Shown here piece after piece: positions 53,505 through 64,000 of a stretch of 64,000 nt of DNA. Under the pieces are notes generated by a model. The model was not told where the DNA came from and searched no databases. It saw only the letters and a program-made list of their open reading frames with translations. This DNA is from Shinisaurus crocodilurus (Eukaryota > Chordata > Lepidosauria > Squamata > Shinisauridae): the NCBI GenBank assembly GCA_021292165.1, contig CM037879.1, positions 286,600,272-286,664,271 on the forward strand, written 5' to 3'. The number at the start of each line of letters is the position of its first letter. Positions within the stretch are counted from its first letter, which is position 1. Made by a program: the position numbers and the translations under genes.

Positions 53505-54245
53505 GGGTGGCCACTTAGGCATCACCAAAAAACAAACAAAAACAGGAAATGCATCACCCAAATGGAGGGCAAAAGAGGGCATCAATTGGCATAAAATTGC
53601 ATACGCTGATTGGTATGTATCAATTAAGGATGTGTGGGGATTTTGTTTGGGCGGTGGAAATCTGGTGGACTAGCTGGGGTCGACCCCCCCCCCCCGAACT
53701 CTGTCCTGCTTACCTCTTCCCCGGTGTCAACTTGCATTCTCCCGAGTCGAGCCAGCCGGGGAAGCTGCTGTTTACATAGAAGATGCCTTAAGATACACCC
53801 AAGGCAGCTGCAATTTGCGTAACGTGCGCAGATTGTGACCGCTTTTGATGTACCTTAAAGGCATTTTCTATGTAAACAGTGGCCCGCCAGGAACGCGGAA
53901 GTCTGCCGAGCAGTGCGCACCTGCTCTCGGCCCAGCTCGGCGGGAACAGCAGTGGTGTCCACTGAACTCGAGGTGGGCCGGGTCTCAGCGGATCGCCAAC
54001 CCCTAGTATCAGTCCACATTTAGAAATCATGACTATCATTTAAATGGGGATTCAGTGCACACCACCTTAGTGTGGAAGGCTGTGTCCTTTCTCAGTCTGC
54101 AGCCCAGATGCTCACTGCTGATGGACAGCTTCAATGCTCCTGCTTGCTCTCCTTTCTTGTAGTTCTGTAAAACAGTCTTGGACTGGACAGTCTTCTTTAA
54201 ACAGAGGACTGTCCTCTGCAATGTATGACATGTGGTCACCGTAGA
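53505..54245. mobile_element. GTGGCCAC-ended repeat, copy 3, split by a hAT MITE
   Basis: It begins GGGTGGCCACTTAGGCATCA and ends 'GACATGTGGTCACC', so inverted ends are recognisable. The hAT MITE at 53625-54005 interrupts it, and the repeat resumes with 'GTATCAGTCCACATTTAG'. Confidence 0.75.
53625..54005. mobile_element. hAT MITE (TAGGGATGTG family), nested
   Basis: Start TAAGGATGTGTGGGG, end CAACCCCTA, flanks GTATCAAT (53617-53624) and GTATCAGT (54006-54013), 7 of 8 identical. Central hairpin CATAGAAGATGCCTTAAG and CCTTAAAGGCATTTTCTATG. Confidence 0.88.
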
Positions 54246-54839
54246 TGCTATGTCATCTAGGAAAGGGGAAACAAGATGGTGTCCATCAGCTGGTGGCCAT
54301 GGAGAGAAGCGACCATCACCACTAATGCCTGCAAGCTCTACTCATGAACGCCCCATCTCTTTAAACATTTTTTTAAAAAAAAAAACAACAACACCACTTT
54401 TAACATTATGATTTATATCTACAATTACAAAGAAAGGGAGGAAAAACAGTAATGGTAACAATAACACAATAAGAAATAAAGAACATATCCTTTTCATTTT
54501 ACTGACTTCACTTCAAAAACAATTAAAATATCAGGAGCTGTGGATAGAGGTTCATACAGTCCAGTTTAAAATAAAACTCATGCTAGTAGTAGTAACCCTT
54601 TCCCTAATGTCTCCAAACCAAGCTAAATATGTAAGTATTATCATATATCTTTTCTCTGAGGACCTTGTGCATTTCCCCATCTATTTGCCACTTCAGCCAG
54701 CGCAAGGCCTGATGGAGTTCCTCCACGCATTCTGCTGCCTAAAGAGATCAAGGGGCCACCTGTTGTTTTTTTTTCTGGCTAGAGCTAGGCCACTCCGATT
54801 CTTCTTCGCTTGATCTGGCTGTACATACGGCGCTCTAGG

Positions 54840-55190
54840 CTGGCCTCTTACGAATCACCCAAAAGATGAAACGTATCTCGAAAAAGAGGACAAAAGAGAG
54901 GATACCGATTTGCAGACGCTAAGTATATATACGGACGCAACTTTAGAAATCATGGTTATAATTTGGATTGAAATACAGTGAGTACATCTCACCAGAGTGT
55001 GGCAGAATGTGAGCTGGTGTCCCGTGTGCCTCGCTTGGTCTGCTGTCCAGGAGCTGCTGGTGGGCAACTTCAAGGCCCTTTAGCTCTTCCTTCTGATGGT
55101 TCACTATCTTTAAATCAGATTTAGAAGGGACTCAGTCCTTCAAAATAAAGGACAGTTGTCTGTAAAAGAGGCCACATGGCCGTCCTACAA
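54840..55190. mobile_element. GTGGCCAC-ended repeat, copy 4
   Basis: 'CGAATCACCCAAAAGATGAA', 'GAGGACAAAAGAGAGGATAC', 'ACATCTCACCAGAGTGTGGC', 'GCCACATGGCCGTCCT' in family order. Confidence 0.7.
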
Positions 55191-55249
55191 AGACCGATGA
55201 AGTCTGAGGCCTAGTGGTCAGTGTTAGACCCTGACTTTATTTTGTTATT

Positions 55250-56284
55250 TATGTCAGGAGTACAGAACCTTTGGTCTGCGGGCCTACTCCAGCCTGCGGG
55301 GCACCCCGATCTGGCCATCTTGGGGTCCCTCCAGGGCTTCAGATCCAAGCCCTGCCCCTGGAGGAAACCCCTTGGAGGGCATCCCAGAGGCTACCTCCGA
55401 ACTCAGTTCAGAGAGAGAGCATGCAAGGGAAGAGTGGGTGCTGTTCCTCCCATGTGGGCAAGTCCTGCTGCCTCTCATCCCCACTGCTACCTCAGAACTT
55501 GGAAGTAGTCATGGGGTTGGGAGGCAGTGGGTGACTCGGGACATGCTCGTGCATGGCGATGAATGGGAGCTCTTCCCCCCCGCCCCACGCAGGCAAGTTC
55601 CACTACTTCTTATGCCCGCTGTTCTCTCCAATTCGGAGGTTCCTGATCAGGCAAAATAGCAGAGGGATTCCAAGAGAAGGTAAAAAGAGTTTTCATAAGA
55701 CAAGTGTAATTTGTCGAGTTTGGGGTGGGGAGGGAGGCCATTTTATACATCCATAATTGTCTCCAGAGTTCATCTGAATATGAATTTGGGATGTTCCTGT
55801 CAGAATATTTTCATACTCAGGTGGTTTGCCTTCGAGGCAGAAAGCTAGCCTTGGAGACAGGTGCAGTTAAGTGTCCAAGGACGTAGCTGATCTTTCACTC
55901 CTCTGTGTGCCAGTTAACGTTTTTTCTATTGTGCTCTCAAGGACACATATAGATAGGTGGAAACTGGTGATGTGTTCAATTACTTGCAGGTGTGTTTAAC
56001 CTCTTGTAATATGAAGGTCTTGTATATATTGTACATAAGTATGTAATGATGATGGTGACAGGCAGTCATTCTCTCTGTCTGTCTGTGTATGCTCTGTTTT
56101 GTTTTTTGCTCTCTGTATATGCTCTGTTCCTGATCAAGCCAAAACCTTAGTAAATCTTTTACTAAAGAGTACTTGGTTTGTGCTTTTTCCTTTACATGGA
56201 CTAGCCTAATCCACTGAGCCAATACCAATGCAACTCTGCTTTCTTGAGGGGAATATTATTATTTTATTTCCCTGCTTCGACAGT
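55250..56284. other. Mostly unassigned sequence
   Basis: 55253-55320 (CAGGAGTACAGAACCTTTGG, 'GCGGGCCTACTCCAGCC') looks like the left end of a hAT element. The rest shows nothing supported. Confidence 0.3.
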
Positions 56285-56996
56285 TCCTTCATAGAAAGCC
56301 CCTTCTACACGGGACTGCCCTTGAAGACTGTTCAGAAGCTGCAGCTTGTGCAAAATGCAGCAGCCTGACTAATAGCTTGGACCAGAAGGTCTGAACATAG
56401 AACACCAATTCTGGCCTGCTTGCATTGGCTGCCTATATGCTTCTGAGCCCGATTCAAGGTGCCCATTTTAACTTATAGAGCCCTTACACGGCTTGGGACC
56501 GCAATACTTGACAGAGCGCCTCTCCGAACTGCAATCTACCTGGACACTACGCTCAAGATCTGAGGCCTTCCTCTGAGTGCCCCTCCAGGGGAGGCTCAGA
56601 GGGCCGCAGCAAGGTGGAGGGCCTTCTCAGTGGTGGCCCCCCCCTAGACTGTGGAATGATCTCCCCATTGAGGCCCTCCTGGTGCCAATGTTGTCATCCT
56701 TTCGGCACCAGGTTAAGACAACCCTCTGTGCTGAGGCGTTTAAGAACATCTAGGGTTGTTCTTTGAATGGCTTGATGGGGCATGCATGTCAGGTGTTTGT
56801 AGCAGGTCTATTCTGTATTAAATATTGTTATCTCTGGCCAAAGTGTTTTTAACATTTCTTAAACTGTTTTTAATTTCTTTATTGTAGAACAATTTTATGG
56901 ATGTTTTATTGTATCTTGGCCTTGTTTTAGGCACTGTTGTAAACCGCCCAGAAAGCTTCGGCTACTGGGAGGTATAGAAATGAAATAAATAAATAA
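56285..56996 (+). mobile_element. L2-clade LINE 3' half, decayed
   Basis: Broken ORF2 C-terminal sequence (GCCCTTGAAGACTGTTCAGA, 'CTGGCCTGCTTGCATTGGCT') shares its family with 33300-33480, then the UTR and the tail AAACCGCCCAGAAAGCTTCG ending in AAATAAATAAATAAA. Many stops. Confidence 0.8.
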
Positions 56997-57049
56997 AATG
57001 AGATTTTGTATACAGGATTTTGAGGCCTGTTACAGGCATAAATGTCACT

Positions 57050-57300
57050 CCTATTTATTTATTTATTTATTATTAAAGTATTTTTCTGCCGCCTCTAAGC
57101 CAAAAGGTCTCACAGAACAGCTTACATGCCATCATAAAGCAAGACAGTCCCTGCCTGCAGGATTACAATCTAAAAAGATATGACAGATAAGGAAAAAGGG
57201 AGAGGGAGGGAAGAGGGGGGAAAAAGTAGTCCTTTAGCAGGAATGGCCTTGCTTCCCCTCTCGTCTCCCTCTGTAGAGCCTGTGGGAATGTCTGCTGGTG
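57050..57300 (-). repeat. LINE 3'-end remnant
   Basis: Reversed tail with 'CCGCCTCTAAGCCAAAAGG' and 'GACAGTCCCTGCCTGCAGGA', as at 25385-25600. Confidence 0.55.
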
Positions 57301-57488
57301 GTGACAGTTGAGGGAGGAGGAGTCTTTGGCCATCCTGGGCCTTTGTTTGGCTCACTCATCATTAGCCCAGCACCCCTTTGAACCCAGCAGAGCCAACATC
57401 TCAGCATCCAGTGCCACACAGGACAACCATCTGTCGGCGATGTTGTCGCTGCAGATTCCTCCTCCATCGAGCAGGCTGTCAGACTAGA

Positions 57489-57895
57489 TCAAGGGTGGCA
57501 ACTTGTGGGTTGCCACAAAAAAAAAAAAAAGAGAGGACACGCATCGTCAAAAAAGAGGGCACCACTCTGCATATGCTATTTTTTTTGGGGCATAGACGCA
57601 AATGTAGAAATAATTATCGTAATTGAAATAGAAATACAGCACATCGCTCCGCAGTGGGGAAGGCTGTGACCAGGTGACCTGCATGCCTCGCTCAGCCTGC
57701 TTTTCAGGTGCCGCTGATGGGCAACTTCAAGCCCGCTGCCGATCTCCCTTCTGATGGTTCTTTTATCTTTAAACTGGACTTGGACTGGACTCAGCCCTTC
57801 AGATAGAGGACGTTTCAAAATAGAGGGCAGCCCGCAGGCAGCCGTTCAGATAGAGGACTGCCCTCTGTCAGAGAGGACACGTGGCCACCCTTCCT
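57489..57895. mobile_element. GTGGCCAC-ended repeat, copy 5 (most complete)
   Basis: Left end CAAGGGTGGCAACTTG, right end ACACGTGGCCACCCTTC. The interior has 'AGAGGACACGCATCGTC', 'GCATATGCTATTTTTTTTGG', 'CACATCGCTCCGCAGTGGGG' and 'GACCAGGTGACCTGCATG'. A non-autonomous DNA transposon is the likely nature, from the inverted ends. Confidence 0.7.
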
Positions 57896-57899
57896 CCAA

Positions 57900-58425
57900 G
57901 ATCCCCTCCGACTCAAAATTTCTGTGATTCTATGCGTTCCACATATTGCCTTGGCCTCGCATTTTGTCCTTGCTGTACCTCTTAACCAGCTTTGATAGGA
58001 TATTATCCCCCCCCCACCCCCATGCATTTCTCTGTGTTAACCTGCACGGAAGCTGTGTCTGTGTGTGCCCCTTTCCGAGGAAGCCAGGCTGGGAGCGGTG
58101 GCTGGTGCACCGTCTCTCCCCAGCTCCACAACATTAATCAAGGGCCCTTTGATCTGCTGTCTTGAGTTATAAAGACATTCCCAATTTCCAGAGCTGAGCA
58201 GTCAGCCTCAGACTAGCAATCAGTTTTAATCACAAGTGTAACCGAGTAGATTGCCGGTGATAAGTGCGTTCTTCTGCAAGCAGCTGTGATGTAATGAATA
58301 TGACAGGTCGAAATTGGGATGGGAGGTTATTTTGGGGAGATGCAGAAAACCACAAAATCAGAGGCAGCACTGGGAGAAAGAGGGAAAGGACTTTCATTTT
58401 TTTTTTTTTTAAGAAAAAAAATGTA
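57900..58425. other. Unique sequence
   Basis: Nothing supported. 58130-58310 is non-repetitive and includes CCCTTTGATCTG, a TCF/LEF-like core, so a regulatory role is possible but unproven. Confidence 0.25.
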
Positions 58426-58675
58426 CGGTAATACCTTGGATTGCAAGTAACTTGGTTTGAGAGCGTTTTGCAAGACAAGCAAAATTTTAATTATTTATTT
58501 ATTTACTTTTGACTTGATATACAAGCGACGTCTTGCAATACAAGTACTGTAGTACGGCTTAAATTAAAAATCTCTATACAAATTTTTTTGGGGGGATTTC
58601 GTTTTGCTATAAGAGTGTTTTGGATTACAAGCACGTTTCCGGAACGAATTATGCTCTCAATCCAAGGCATGACTG
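58426..58675. mobile_element. Tigger/mariner-like non-autonomous element, copy 2 (reversed)
   Basis: Start CGGTAATACCTTGGATTG, end CAAGGCATGACTG, with TA at 58424-58425 and 58676-58677. Same 250-bp element as 19804-20054 in the other orientation. Confidence 0.88.
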
Positions 58676-58747
58676 TATCAGATTAACCCAGACGGCATAT
58701 CTCCACTGTTTCCCTCACCCCCCACCCCACTGCCCTGTCCCACAATT

Positions 58748-59178
58748 TCTCGGTCTGGCAAAAGGCGCTTAAGAAGTAAGCAAAATTAATTTTGCATTTA
58801 AGCTAGCCATTGGGAGATCGAATCAAACAGGTGACCACAGCAGGAATAATATGATTCAAGGAGTAGATGCAAATCAATTTGAAATGATGGGGGAACCAAC
58901 AGTCGCATTTGCCTTTTAAATCCCGCTGTTTATATGACTGCCATATTTGGGGTCTCCACATCTTTGAGAGTAGAATGGCTCAGCTACTGAGCTATGAACC
59001 AGGAAGGCGCCTGGTCCACTATGAACTCATTTAGGGCACACAGTCCTATGCATGTTTAGACAGAAAAAAAAGTTCTACAACTCCCAGCATTCCCCAGCCA
59101 GCCATGCTGGCTGGGGAATGCTGGGATTTGTAGGACTTTTCCCCCCCTGTCTAAACATGTTATAGGATTGTGCCCTTA
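58748..59178. repeat. Left arm of an inverted duplication
   Basis: The arm contains ~285 bp of unique sequence (58748-59033) plus the palindromic MITE at 59034-59175. Its reverse complement, with only a few differences, is 61142-61563. The spacer is about 1.96 kb. Confidence 0.93.
59034..59175. mobile_element. TTA-targeting palindromic MITE, left-arm copy
   Basis: Ends GGGCACACAGTCCTATGCATG and ATAGGATTGTGCCC, hairpin around CCAGCCATGCTGG, and TTA on both sides (59031-59033 and 59176-59178). Confidence 0.85.
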
Positions 59179-59700
59179 GTCTGAAAACCTATACATGCTT
59201 AGCTGGGAGTAAACCCCATGTACACAATAGAGTTGTGCTGTATATAGCCTTTAGCAAGTCGTTCATTCTGTCTCAGCCCGTCCCCACTTGCAAAAGGACC
59301 ACAAGGACGTATGTTTTGGAGAGAGAGGAGGGGGGAAGCAGGAACCTGTCCTGGGGCAACCGGGCTGATGATGCTCCCTCGCCCTAATCCAGCCATGTGT
59401 AGTTGACTGATTTCGGCAGAATGTGGACGGAGATGGGTGTTGTCACCTGCATCCTGCCACCACTAGGTAATCCATAACTACCCACAATGAAATGTGGATC
59501 AGGGCAAAAGTCTTGCTGCGCAGCATTTGTGACCTAGGAAACCAGCCGCACAGCATGGCTTCCAAGATGTAGGATCGAATATAGGGTGGGCTCAGATTTT
59601 AAAAATTTTATACTGTTTTAAATGTATTTTATTCTGTTTTTATCTTATGTACATCGCCCAGGGTGGCCGGTTGCTGGCCAGATGGGCGATAAATAAATGT
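59179..59700. other. Spacer of the inverted duplication, left part
   Basis: 59195-59240 is a scrap of the CTACTCAGAAGTAAGT-type repeat (CTGGGAGTAAACCCCATG). 59600-59700 is a LINE tail on the plus strand (ACATCGCCCAGGGTGGCCGG). The rest is unassigned. Confidence 0.45.
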
Positions 59701-59705
59701 AAATA

Positions 59706-59706
59706 A

Positions 59707-59742
<36 letters not shown>

Positions 59743-59758
59743 CATCATCATCATCATC
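59706..59758. repeat. (TAA)n(TCA)n microsatellite
   Basis: About 12 TAA units followed by about 5 TCA units, grown from the LINE tail. Confidence 0.95.
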
Positions 59759-59939
59759 GTCCGACATAGCCTTCCTAACAATCTCTGCCTTTGAGAATGA
59801 CTCCCTTGCAGCTTCTCCTATCCACCAGCCACACAAGAGCACGAGATGATAAAAACAGTCATGGGCCCTTTAAGAATTACAGTCGGCATCCAGAAGGGGT
59901 GGAGCCACTGGAAGACCAGGCTCTACCAATCCTTTAAAA

Positions 59940-60084
59940 CAGGGCTCTCCAACCTTGGGTCCCCCGATGTTGCTGGACTACAGCTCCCAGAACCCCTTGC
60001 CATTAGCCATGCTGGCTGGGTATGGTGGGAGCTGTAGGCCAGCAACATCTGGGGACCCAAGGTTTTGGAATTTGGAGAGCCCTG
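59940..60084. mobile_element. hAT palindromic MITE (CAGGGCTCTCC family), copy 2
   Basis: Ends CAGGGCTCTCCAACC and TTTGGAGAGCCCTG with the identical 8-bp flanks CTTTAAAA (59932-59939 and 60085-60092). Confidence 0.93.
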
Positions 60085-61141
60085 CTTTAAAAGCCTCAGT
60101 TGACCCCTTTGCTAAGATTACATGTTTTTCTAACTTGTGAGCTATCTGTGGTCCTGATGGTCTAAACCTGTCAAGATGAAGCCAGTAGTGGACTGGCTGG
60201 CCTGACTAGTACTGACTTACGTTGAGCGGACTGGCCTTAACCTGATGTACGGCTGGACCTGACTCATAGTGACTTACTTGATTCAACCTGATCTACTTGA
60301 CTTGATCTGATTTACTTCTCCTGGATCTGTTTGGCAGGCCTGCCCCTTCTCTCATGGTTTCCAAGCCCTGGCAACCTGGACACATGACAAGCTTGGCAGG
60401 GAGTGTTGGTCTGGCTGCCTGGGCAATAGGGAACTGCTCAGAGAGCTTTGGCTCTGGGCAGTATAGAAATGTAATTAATTAATGAATGAATAGGGCCTAG
60501 TTCTTACTTTCTTTTCTCTCCTCTGTCTTCAGAGTAAGGTAAAAACAGTACAAAGCCTTCATCACCGATGTCATTGGCTCTGCAGTACTGTGATGTCAAT
60601 ATATTCACTATTTGATCCCTGATTGGCTGGGATCACACCACAAAGAGGCATGAGGGCTTTTTGAAGGGCTCTTTGCACCCCTGGAAAGCCTGCTTCTCCT
60701 CCCATTATTAGAATGCCATAGTTCAGGACAGCACTGGTATAAATGCTATAGTATTGTGGTCTCGAGAGGTTTTTCCTGCAGTTGAATATTGACTAAAGGC
60801 TGGTGCCCAAGTCCAGACATCTGTATGGACACATGTATCTCTGTGAGCGTAACCTCCCCATAAATCTCATTGGATGGGCAGATGTGTGCCAGCACCAAAA
60901 AGGCCCTGAACCTAACTATTGTGCGACTAGGCTCTAAAGGCAATTATATTACCCAGAGCAATGCCTCCCTAGATCACCTCAAAGCTTAGGAGCGGGGCGA
61001 CAGAAGGAAGAGGCATTTCTTTGGGCAACCTGGACTATTTAGGGTGTTGACAATCACAGCCAGGACTTGAAATTGGGCTGGGAAACTTACTGGTAAGCTA
61101 GGGCTGTTGTGAAATGCCTTCCTGCAATTCACTACCCTATA
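60085..61141. other. Spacer of the inverted duplication, right part
   Basis: 60430-60490 is a short LINE tail (GGGCAGTATAGAAATGTAAT). The remainder is unassigned and without a supported frame. Confidence 0.35.
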
Positions 61142-61282
61142 GGGCACAATCCTATAACATGTTTAGACAGGGGGGGAAAGTCCTACAAATCCCAGCATTC
61201 CCCAGCCAGCATGGCTGGCTGGGGAATGCTGGGAGTTGTAGAACTTTTTTTTCTGTCTAAACATGCATAGGACTGTGTGCCC
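61142..61282. mobile_element. TTA-targeting palindromic MITE, right-arm copy
   Basis: Ends GGGCACAATCCTATAACATG and ATGCATAGGACTGTGTGCCC. The inner side keeps TAA but the spacer side reads ATA, so the target duplication is broken on the spacer side. Confidence 0.85.
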
Positions 61283-61563
61283 TAAATGAGTTCATAGTGG
61301 ACCGGCGCCTTCCTGGTTTATAGCTCAGTAGCTGAGCCATTCTACTCTCAAAGATGTGGAGACCCCAAATATGGCAGTCATATAAACAGAGGGATTTAAA
61401 AGGCAAATACGACTGTTGGTTCCCATCATTTCAAACTGATTTGCATCTACTCCTTGAATCATATTATTCCTGCTGTGGTCACCTGTTTGATTCGATCTCC
61501 CAATGGCTAGCTTAAATGCAAAATTAATTTTGCTTACTTAAGCGCCTTTTGCCAGACCGAGAG
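61142..61563. repeat. Right arm of the inverted duplication
   Basis: Reverse complement of 58748-59178. Homology starts abruptly at the MITE tip (61142) and ends at GCCAGACCGAGA (61563). Confidence 0.93.
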
Positions 61564-62165
61564 GAGGAGAGGGCTTTCCCTCCCAATTTTTGAGGATGGC
61601 GTGAAAATAAGCAAATTGGCGCGAGAGGAGGGAGGGAGAGATTGGTGTTTTGCACTTACCTTTACTTACCTTCGCCCATGGACGATGATGAGGCGAGTGA
61701 TGTACTTAGCCAGCCACCAAGTCCAAGAGATACACTGGCAGGCATGGTTGAGGGCAGGGCTGGCATCAAGGGTAGACATGGTTGGGCACCCGACAAGGGC
61801 CTACGCCTCAGCGGGGGCCCACTGGCAGGAGTTCCCTGGACTTGCTCCTTCTCTTCACGATCGCAACCCGCCTGTTCACCTGCCCTCACTCTGGTCCAGA
61901 CAATGGTGGTGGTGAGGAGGCAGGCGCACTAGATGCTGCTGTCTGCTTGCTCACTGACCCTCTGTCCATCAAGCAAGTGAGGAGGTGCAAAGATGAGAGA
62001 GAGGATGAGGGGCAATAGAAGCTTGGCGACAGTGGCAAAGAGAAAGCAGGCCCACCGAGGCACGGGGTCCACTGAGAGTGTCCCTCTCAAGGGCCCTCAA
62101 AAGCCGAGAACCCGGCACTGGTTGAGTGAGGCCACCAGCTGGATGGTTCACAGAGAGCGGGTAGG
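61564..62165. other. Unassigned sequence
   Basis: GC-richer than the surroundings with several overlapping short frames, none with recognisable features or splice sites. Confidence 0.35.
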
Positions 62166-62285
62166 CAAGCTGGTGCCCTCCCGACGTGTTGGACATATGA
62201 CTCCCGTAATCCATGACCATGCTGGCTGGGGATGATGGGAGTTGTAGTCCCAAACATCTGGAAAGCGCCAGGTTGGGGAAGCCCA
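62166..62285. mobile_element. hAT-type palindromic MITE, degenerate
   Basis: CTGGTGCCCTCCCGACGTGT on the left and 'CATCTGGAAAGCGCCAGGTTGG' on the right surround GACTCCCGTAATCC/GGATGATGGGAGTTGTAG. This fold-back is common in squamates. The left end is incomplete. Confidence 0.6.
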
Positions 62286-63038
62286 TTGTAGAGTATGCTG
62301 ATGCATAAATGTGTGATTTGATCTGTATTTTAAAAATGGAATACTACATTTACGGGAATCCGTTGAATATGGCTTCAGTGGGCTTTGCATCATGGGGGCA
62401 TGTCCGTCTCTGGATTACCTGTGTCTCTTTCTGTGTGCATGTATTAAGCACCCTGTGTGCGCCTGTGTAATTTCTGCCTGGGTCTTTCTCTGTGGTTTTT
62501 AAAAAATCCCTTTGATTCCACTGTAAATCTTCTTTTCCTTTTAAGAAAAGATTTCATCCTTTAAATTATCCGATGTCAGGAACAAGAAAAAAGAGAGAGA
62601 GATTGAGAGAGAGAGAAGGTTAACAAAGACTTTTCAGGACCAGTTTGAAAAACGGCTAAGCTCTGAGCAATCCAGCCCTTGCCCATCAGACGTTTGGCTT
62701 TGTAGCTCTGCCTGTCTTTGTGGATTAACTTGCGTGAACTTTCTGAACTGCTTTTACAAAGCGCTGCATCAAACAAATGAGCGCTGTGAAGGAGGAATTA
62801 ATCAATTAAGTAAACGCTAAGGAGGCTCTCCGTTTGTCTGAAGCGTGGTCTGCATCCTTGCCCCCTCCATGGCTCGTACCATCACTGCCCCTCCTAGCTC
62901 TAGCGATTTGATAATGTGGAAGCCAAGGGAGGTAGAACGGAGGGGGTGTTTTTCCCTGATGCCGCTTCACTTCCTCTTTGCGTTACAGAATCTTGTATCA
63001 CCATCCCCGCCTTTTCCAATGTTCAGGCTGCAAGTGCT

Positions 63039-63072
<34 letters not shown>

Positions 63073-63349
63073 CTTTTAAAAATGGGGAAAAAATGTGGCA
63101 GGAGAAACGGAATGGAAGTGACTGGAATCCTGAGCAGGAAGCACTGCATGCTGCAACATGTTGCAGCGGGGCCCACTCGTCTATCCTAATAGCAATCGCA
63201 ATTCTCCAAGGGCTGGTCCACATGCAGCCCAAACAGCACCGTCCTTTCATAAGAGGGAAGTATATTCACAGTGCACAGGAACCCCAAGATTTGCAGAAGG
63301 ACAACCCATTTTTGTGTTTATATACTGAACTGAGCAATGCCATGTGGAT
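62286..63349. other. Unique sequence, possible conserved non-coding block
   Basis: No repeat except (GT)n at 63039-63069. 62500-62830 has many AT-rich transcription-factor-like words (CCCTTTGATTCC, TTAATCAATTAAGT), so it may be regulatory. Confidence 0.25.
63039..63069. repeat. (GT)n microsatellite
   Basis: About 15 GT units. Confidence 0.95.
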
Positions 63350-63672
63350 GAATGGCTACCAGGAGTGCAGCCCCAACAGTGTGTCAAGATTTATTTTGAT
63401 TGATGTGTTGCGTACTTGGGAGAGGCAGAAGAAGGACCTGAGATTACTCTGTGTAGAATTACTCTGCCTAGAATTTATTTAAACCACACATCTGAAGTAG
63501 CCTTATTTAGTTGGGAAAACCCCCATTGATTTTAATAGGGACTCGTGGAGTCAGCTTTGGGAGTGACTCGTGACTTGTGACTCGTGAGTCACCATTTTGG
63601 ACCAAGGACTTGGACTCGAGACTCGGGTCCAAAGACTCGTGACTCGAGACCAAGGACTCTTCAACATCCCTG
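63350..63672 (+). mobile_element. GACTCG-rich hAT transposon, copy D (truncated, deleted)
   Basis: It starts within the transposase relic (GGCTACCAGGAGTGCAGCC), has an internal deletion joining CTCTGTGT to the segment before CCTAGAATTTATTTAAACC, and keeps the complete right end to CATCCCTG (63665-63672). The left end with its GACTCG block is missing. Confidence 0.85.
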
Positions 63673-64000
63673 ATATAAAGACGGAAACCCCTAAAATCAG
63701 CACAATGAGGACTGAGCATGCCCAGTGTGGATGGAATTTGACTGACTGTTGTGGAGGGGGAGGGAAAACCAGGAGGGAAAACTAGGGAATGCCCTGGAGC
63801 ATTTTGCTTGCACCCACCATTTTAATTGCCCCAGAATGCCTCATGGTGCGGCTCTGGAGAGACGCTGTGTTAGGGCCACAGCCCCAGAAGCATTGTGGGG
63901 AGATTAGGAATCATGATGGCCAGTCACAGACACCCAGGCTCCAGTGCTGAGAGGCACACTGGGCCTGGGTGTCTACAGCCAACATTGTAGGCCAGCGGTA
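63673..64000. other. Unassigned sequence
   Basis: Nothing supported up to the window edge. Confidence 0.4.

Noticed and set aside
61601..62286. Cluster of 75-105-codon frames
   Set aside because: Mutually overlapping on both strands in GC-rich DNA, with no motif or splice pattern.

Overview
The window looks like a piece of a vertebrate nuclear genome, most probably a squamate reptile (lizard or snake). The signs are CR1 retroposons with the typical (ATTCTATG)n 3' ends, L2-clade LINE fragments, Sauria-like and other tRNA-derived SINEs, 5S rRNA-derived SINEs, and a very dense population of short DNA transposons (hAT, Tigger/mariner-like and TTA-targeting palindromes). Base composition, microsatellites and intron-type sequence fit this. 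Nothing prokaryotic is present, so operons, ribosome binding sites and CRISPR arrays do not apply. The species cannot be fixed from the sequence alone.

Only one host protein-coding exon is well supported: a 240-bp, 80-codon, phase-0 exon at 5418-5657 (+) that reads as part of the extracellular IPT/TIG region of a plexin-A receptor (paralogue not resolved, PLXNA4 favoured). The rest is best read as intron or flank of that gene. No second plexin exon was recognised downstream, so the next exon would lie beyond 64 kb or was missed.

Layout. 1-5.4 kb: palindromic MITEs, a hAT-like element holding a CpG-rich patch and microsatellites, a CR1 with a long intact reverse-transcriptase ORF (2224-3938), and a 5S-derived SINE. 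5.4-9.9 kb: plexin exon, CR1 pieces, a 1-kb hAT element with an 8-bp target duplication (6842-7838), a palindromic MITE, and LINE 3' ends. 9.9-16 kb: a retroposon-like fragment, an unexplained repeat-poor stretch (10270-11160), and a solo LTR nested in a hAT-like element (12429-13236). 16-25.6 kb: hAT MITEs, a minisatellite, a Tigger-like element, 5S and tRNA SINEs. 25.6-33.5 kb: two antiparallel CR1 copies nested in each other, a second 1-kb hAT copy (27128-28105) and a third truncated one, an odd minus-strand ORF, and an internally deleted L2-clade LINE that still shows endonuclease motifs. 33.5-46 kb: mostly unique intronic sequence with a few MITEs, an L1 ORF1-like remnant, and a solo LTR nested in a MITE (44711-45344). 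46-58 kb: a recurring ~370-bp non-coding repeat with other elements inserted into it. 58-64 kb: a Tigger-like element, a large inverted duplication (arms 58748-59178 and 61142-61563), and a fourth truncated hAT copy.

The genes do not form a pathway. The story of the window is transposon biology: several non-autonomous hAT families share (C/T)AGGGATG ends and probably used related transposases, SINEs borrowed CR1-type tails, and many insertions can be proved by their target duplications. I did not find convincing evidence of a new biological system. The most unusual items are the GACTCG-rich hAT family with a duplicated right end, the 5S-head/CR1-tail SINE, and the inverted duplication whose breakpoint falls at a MITE tip.
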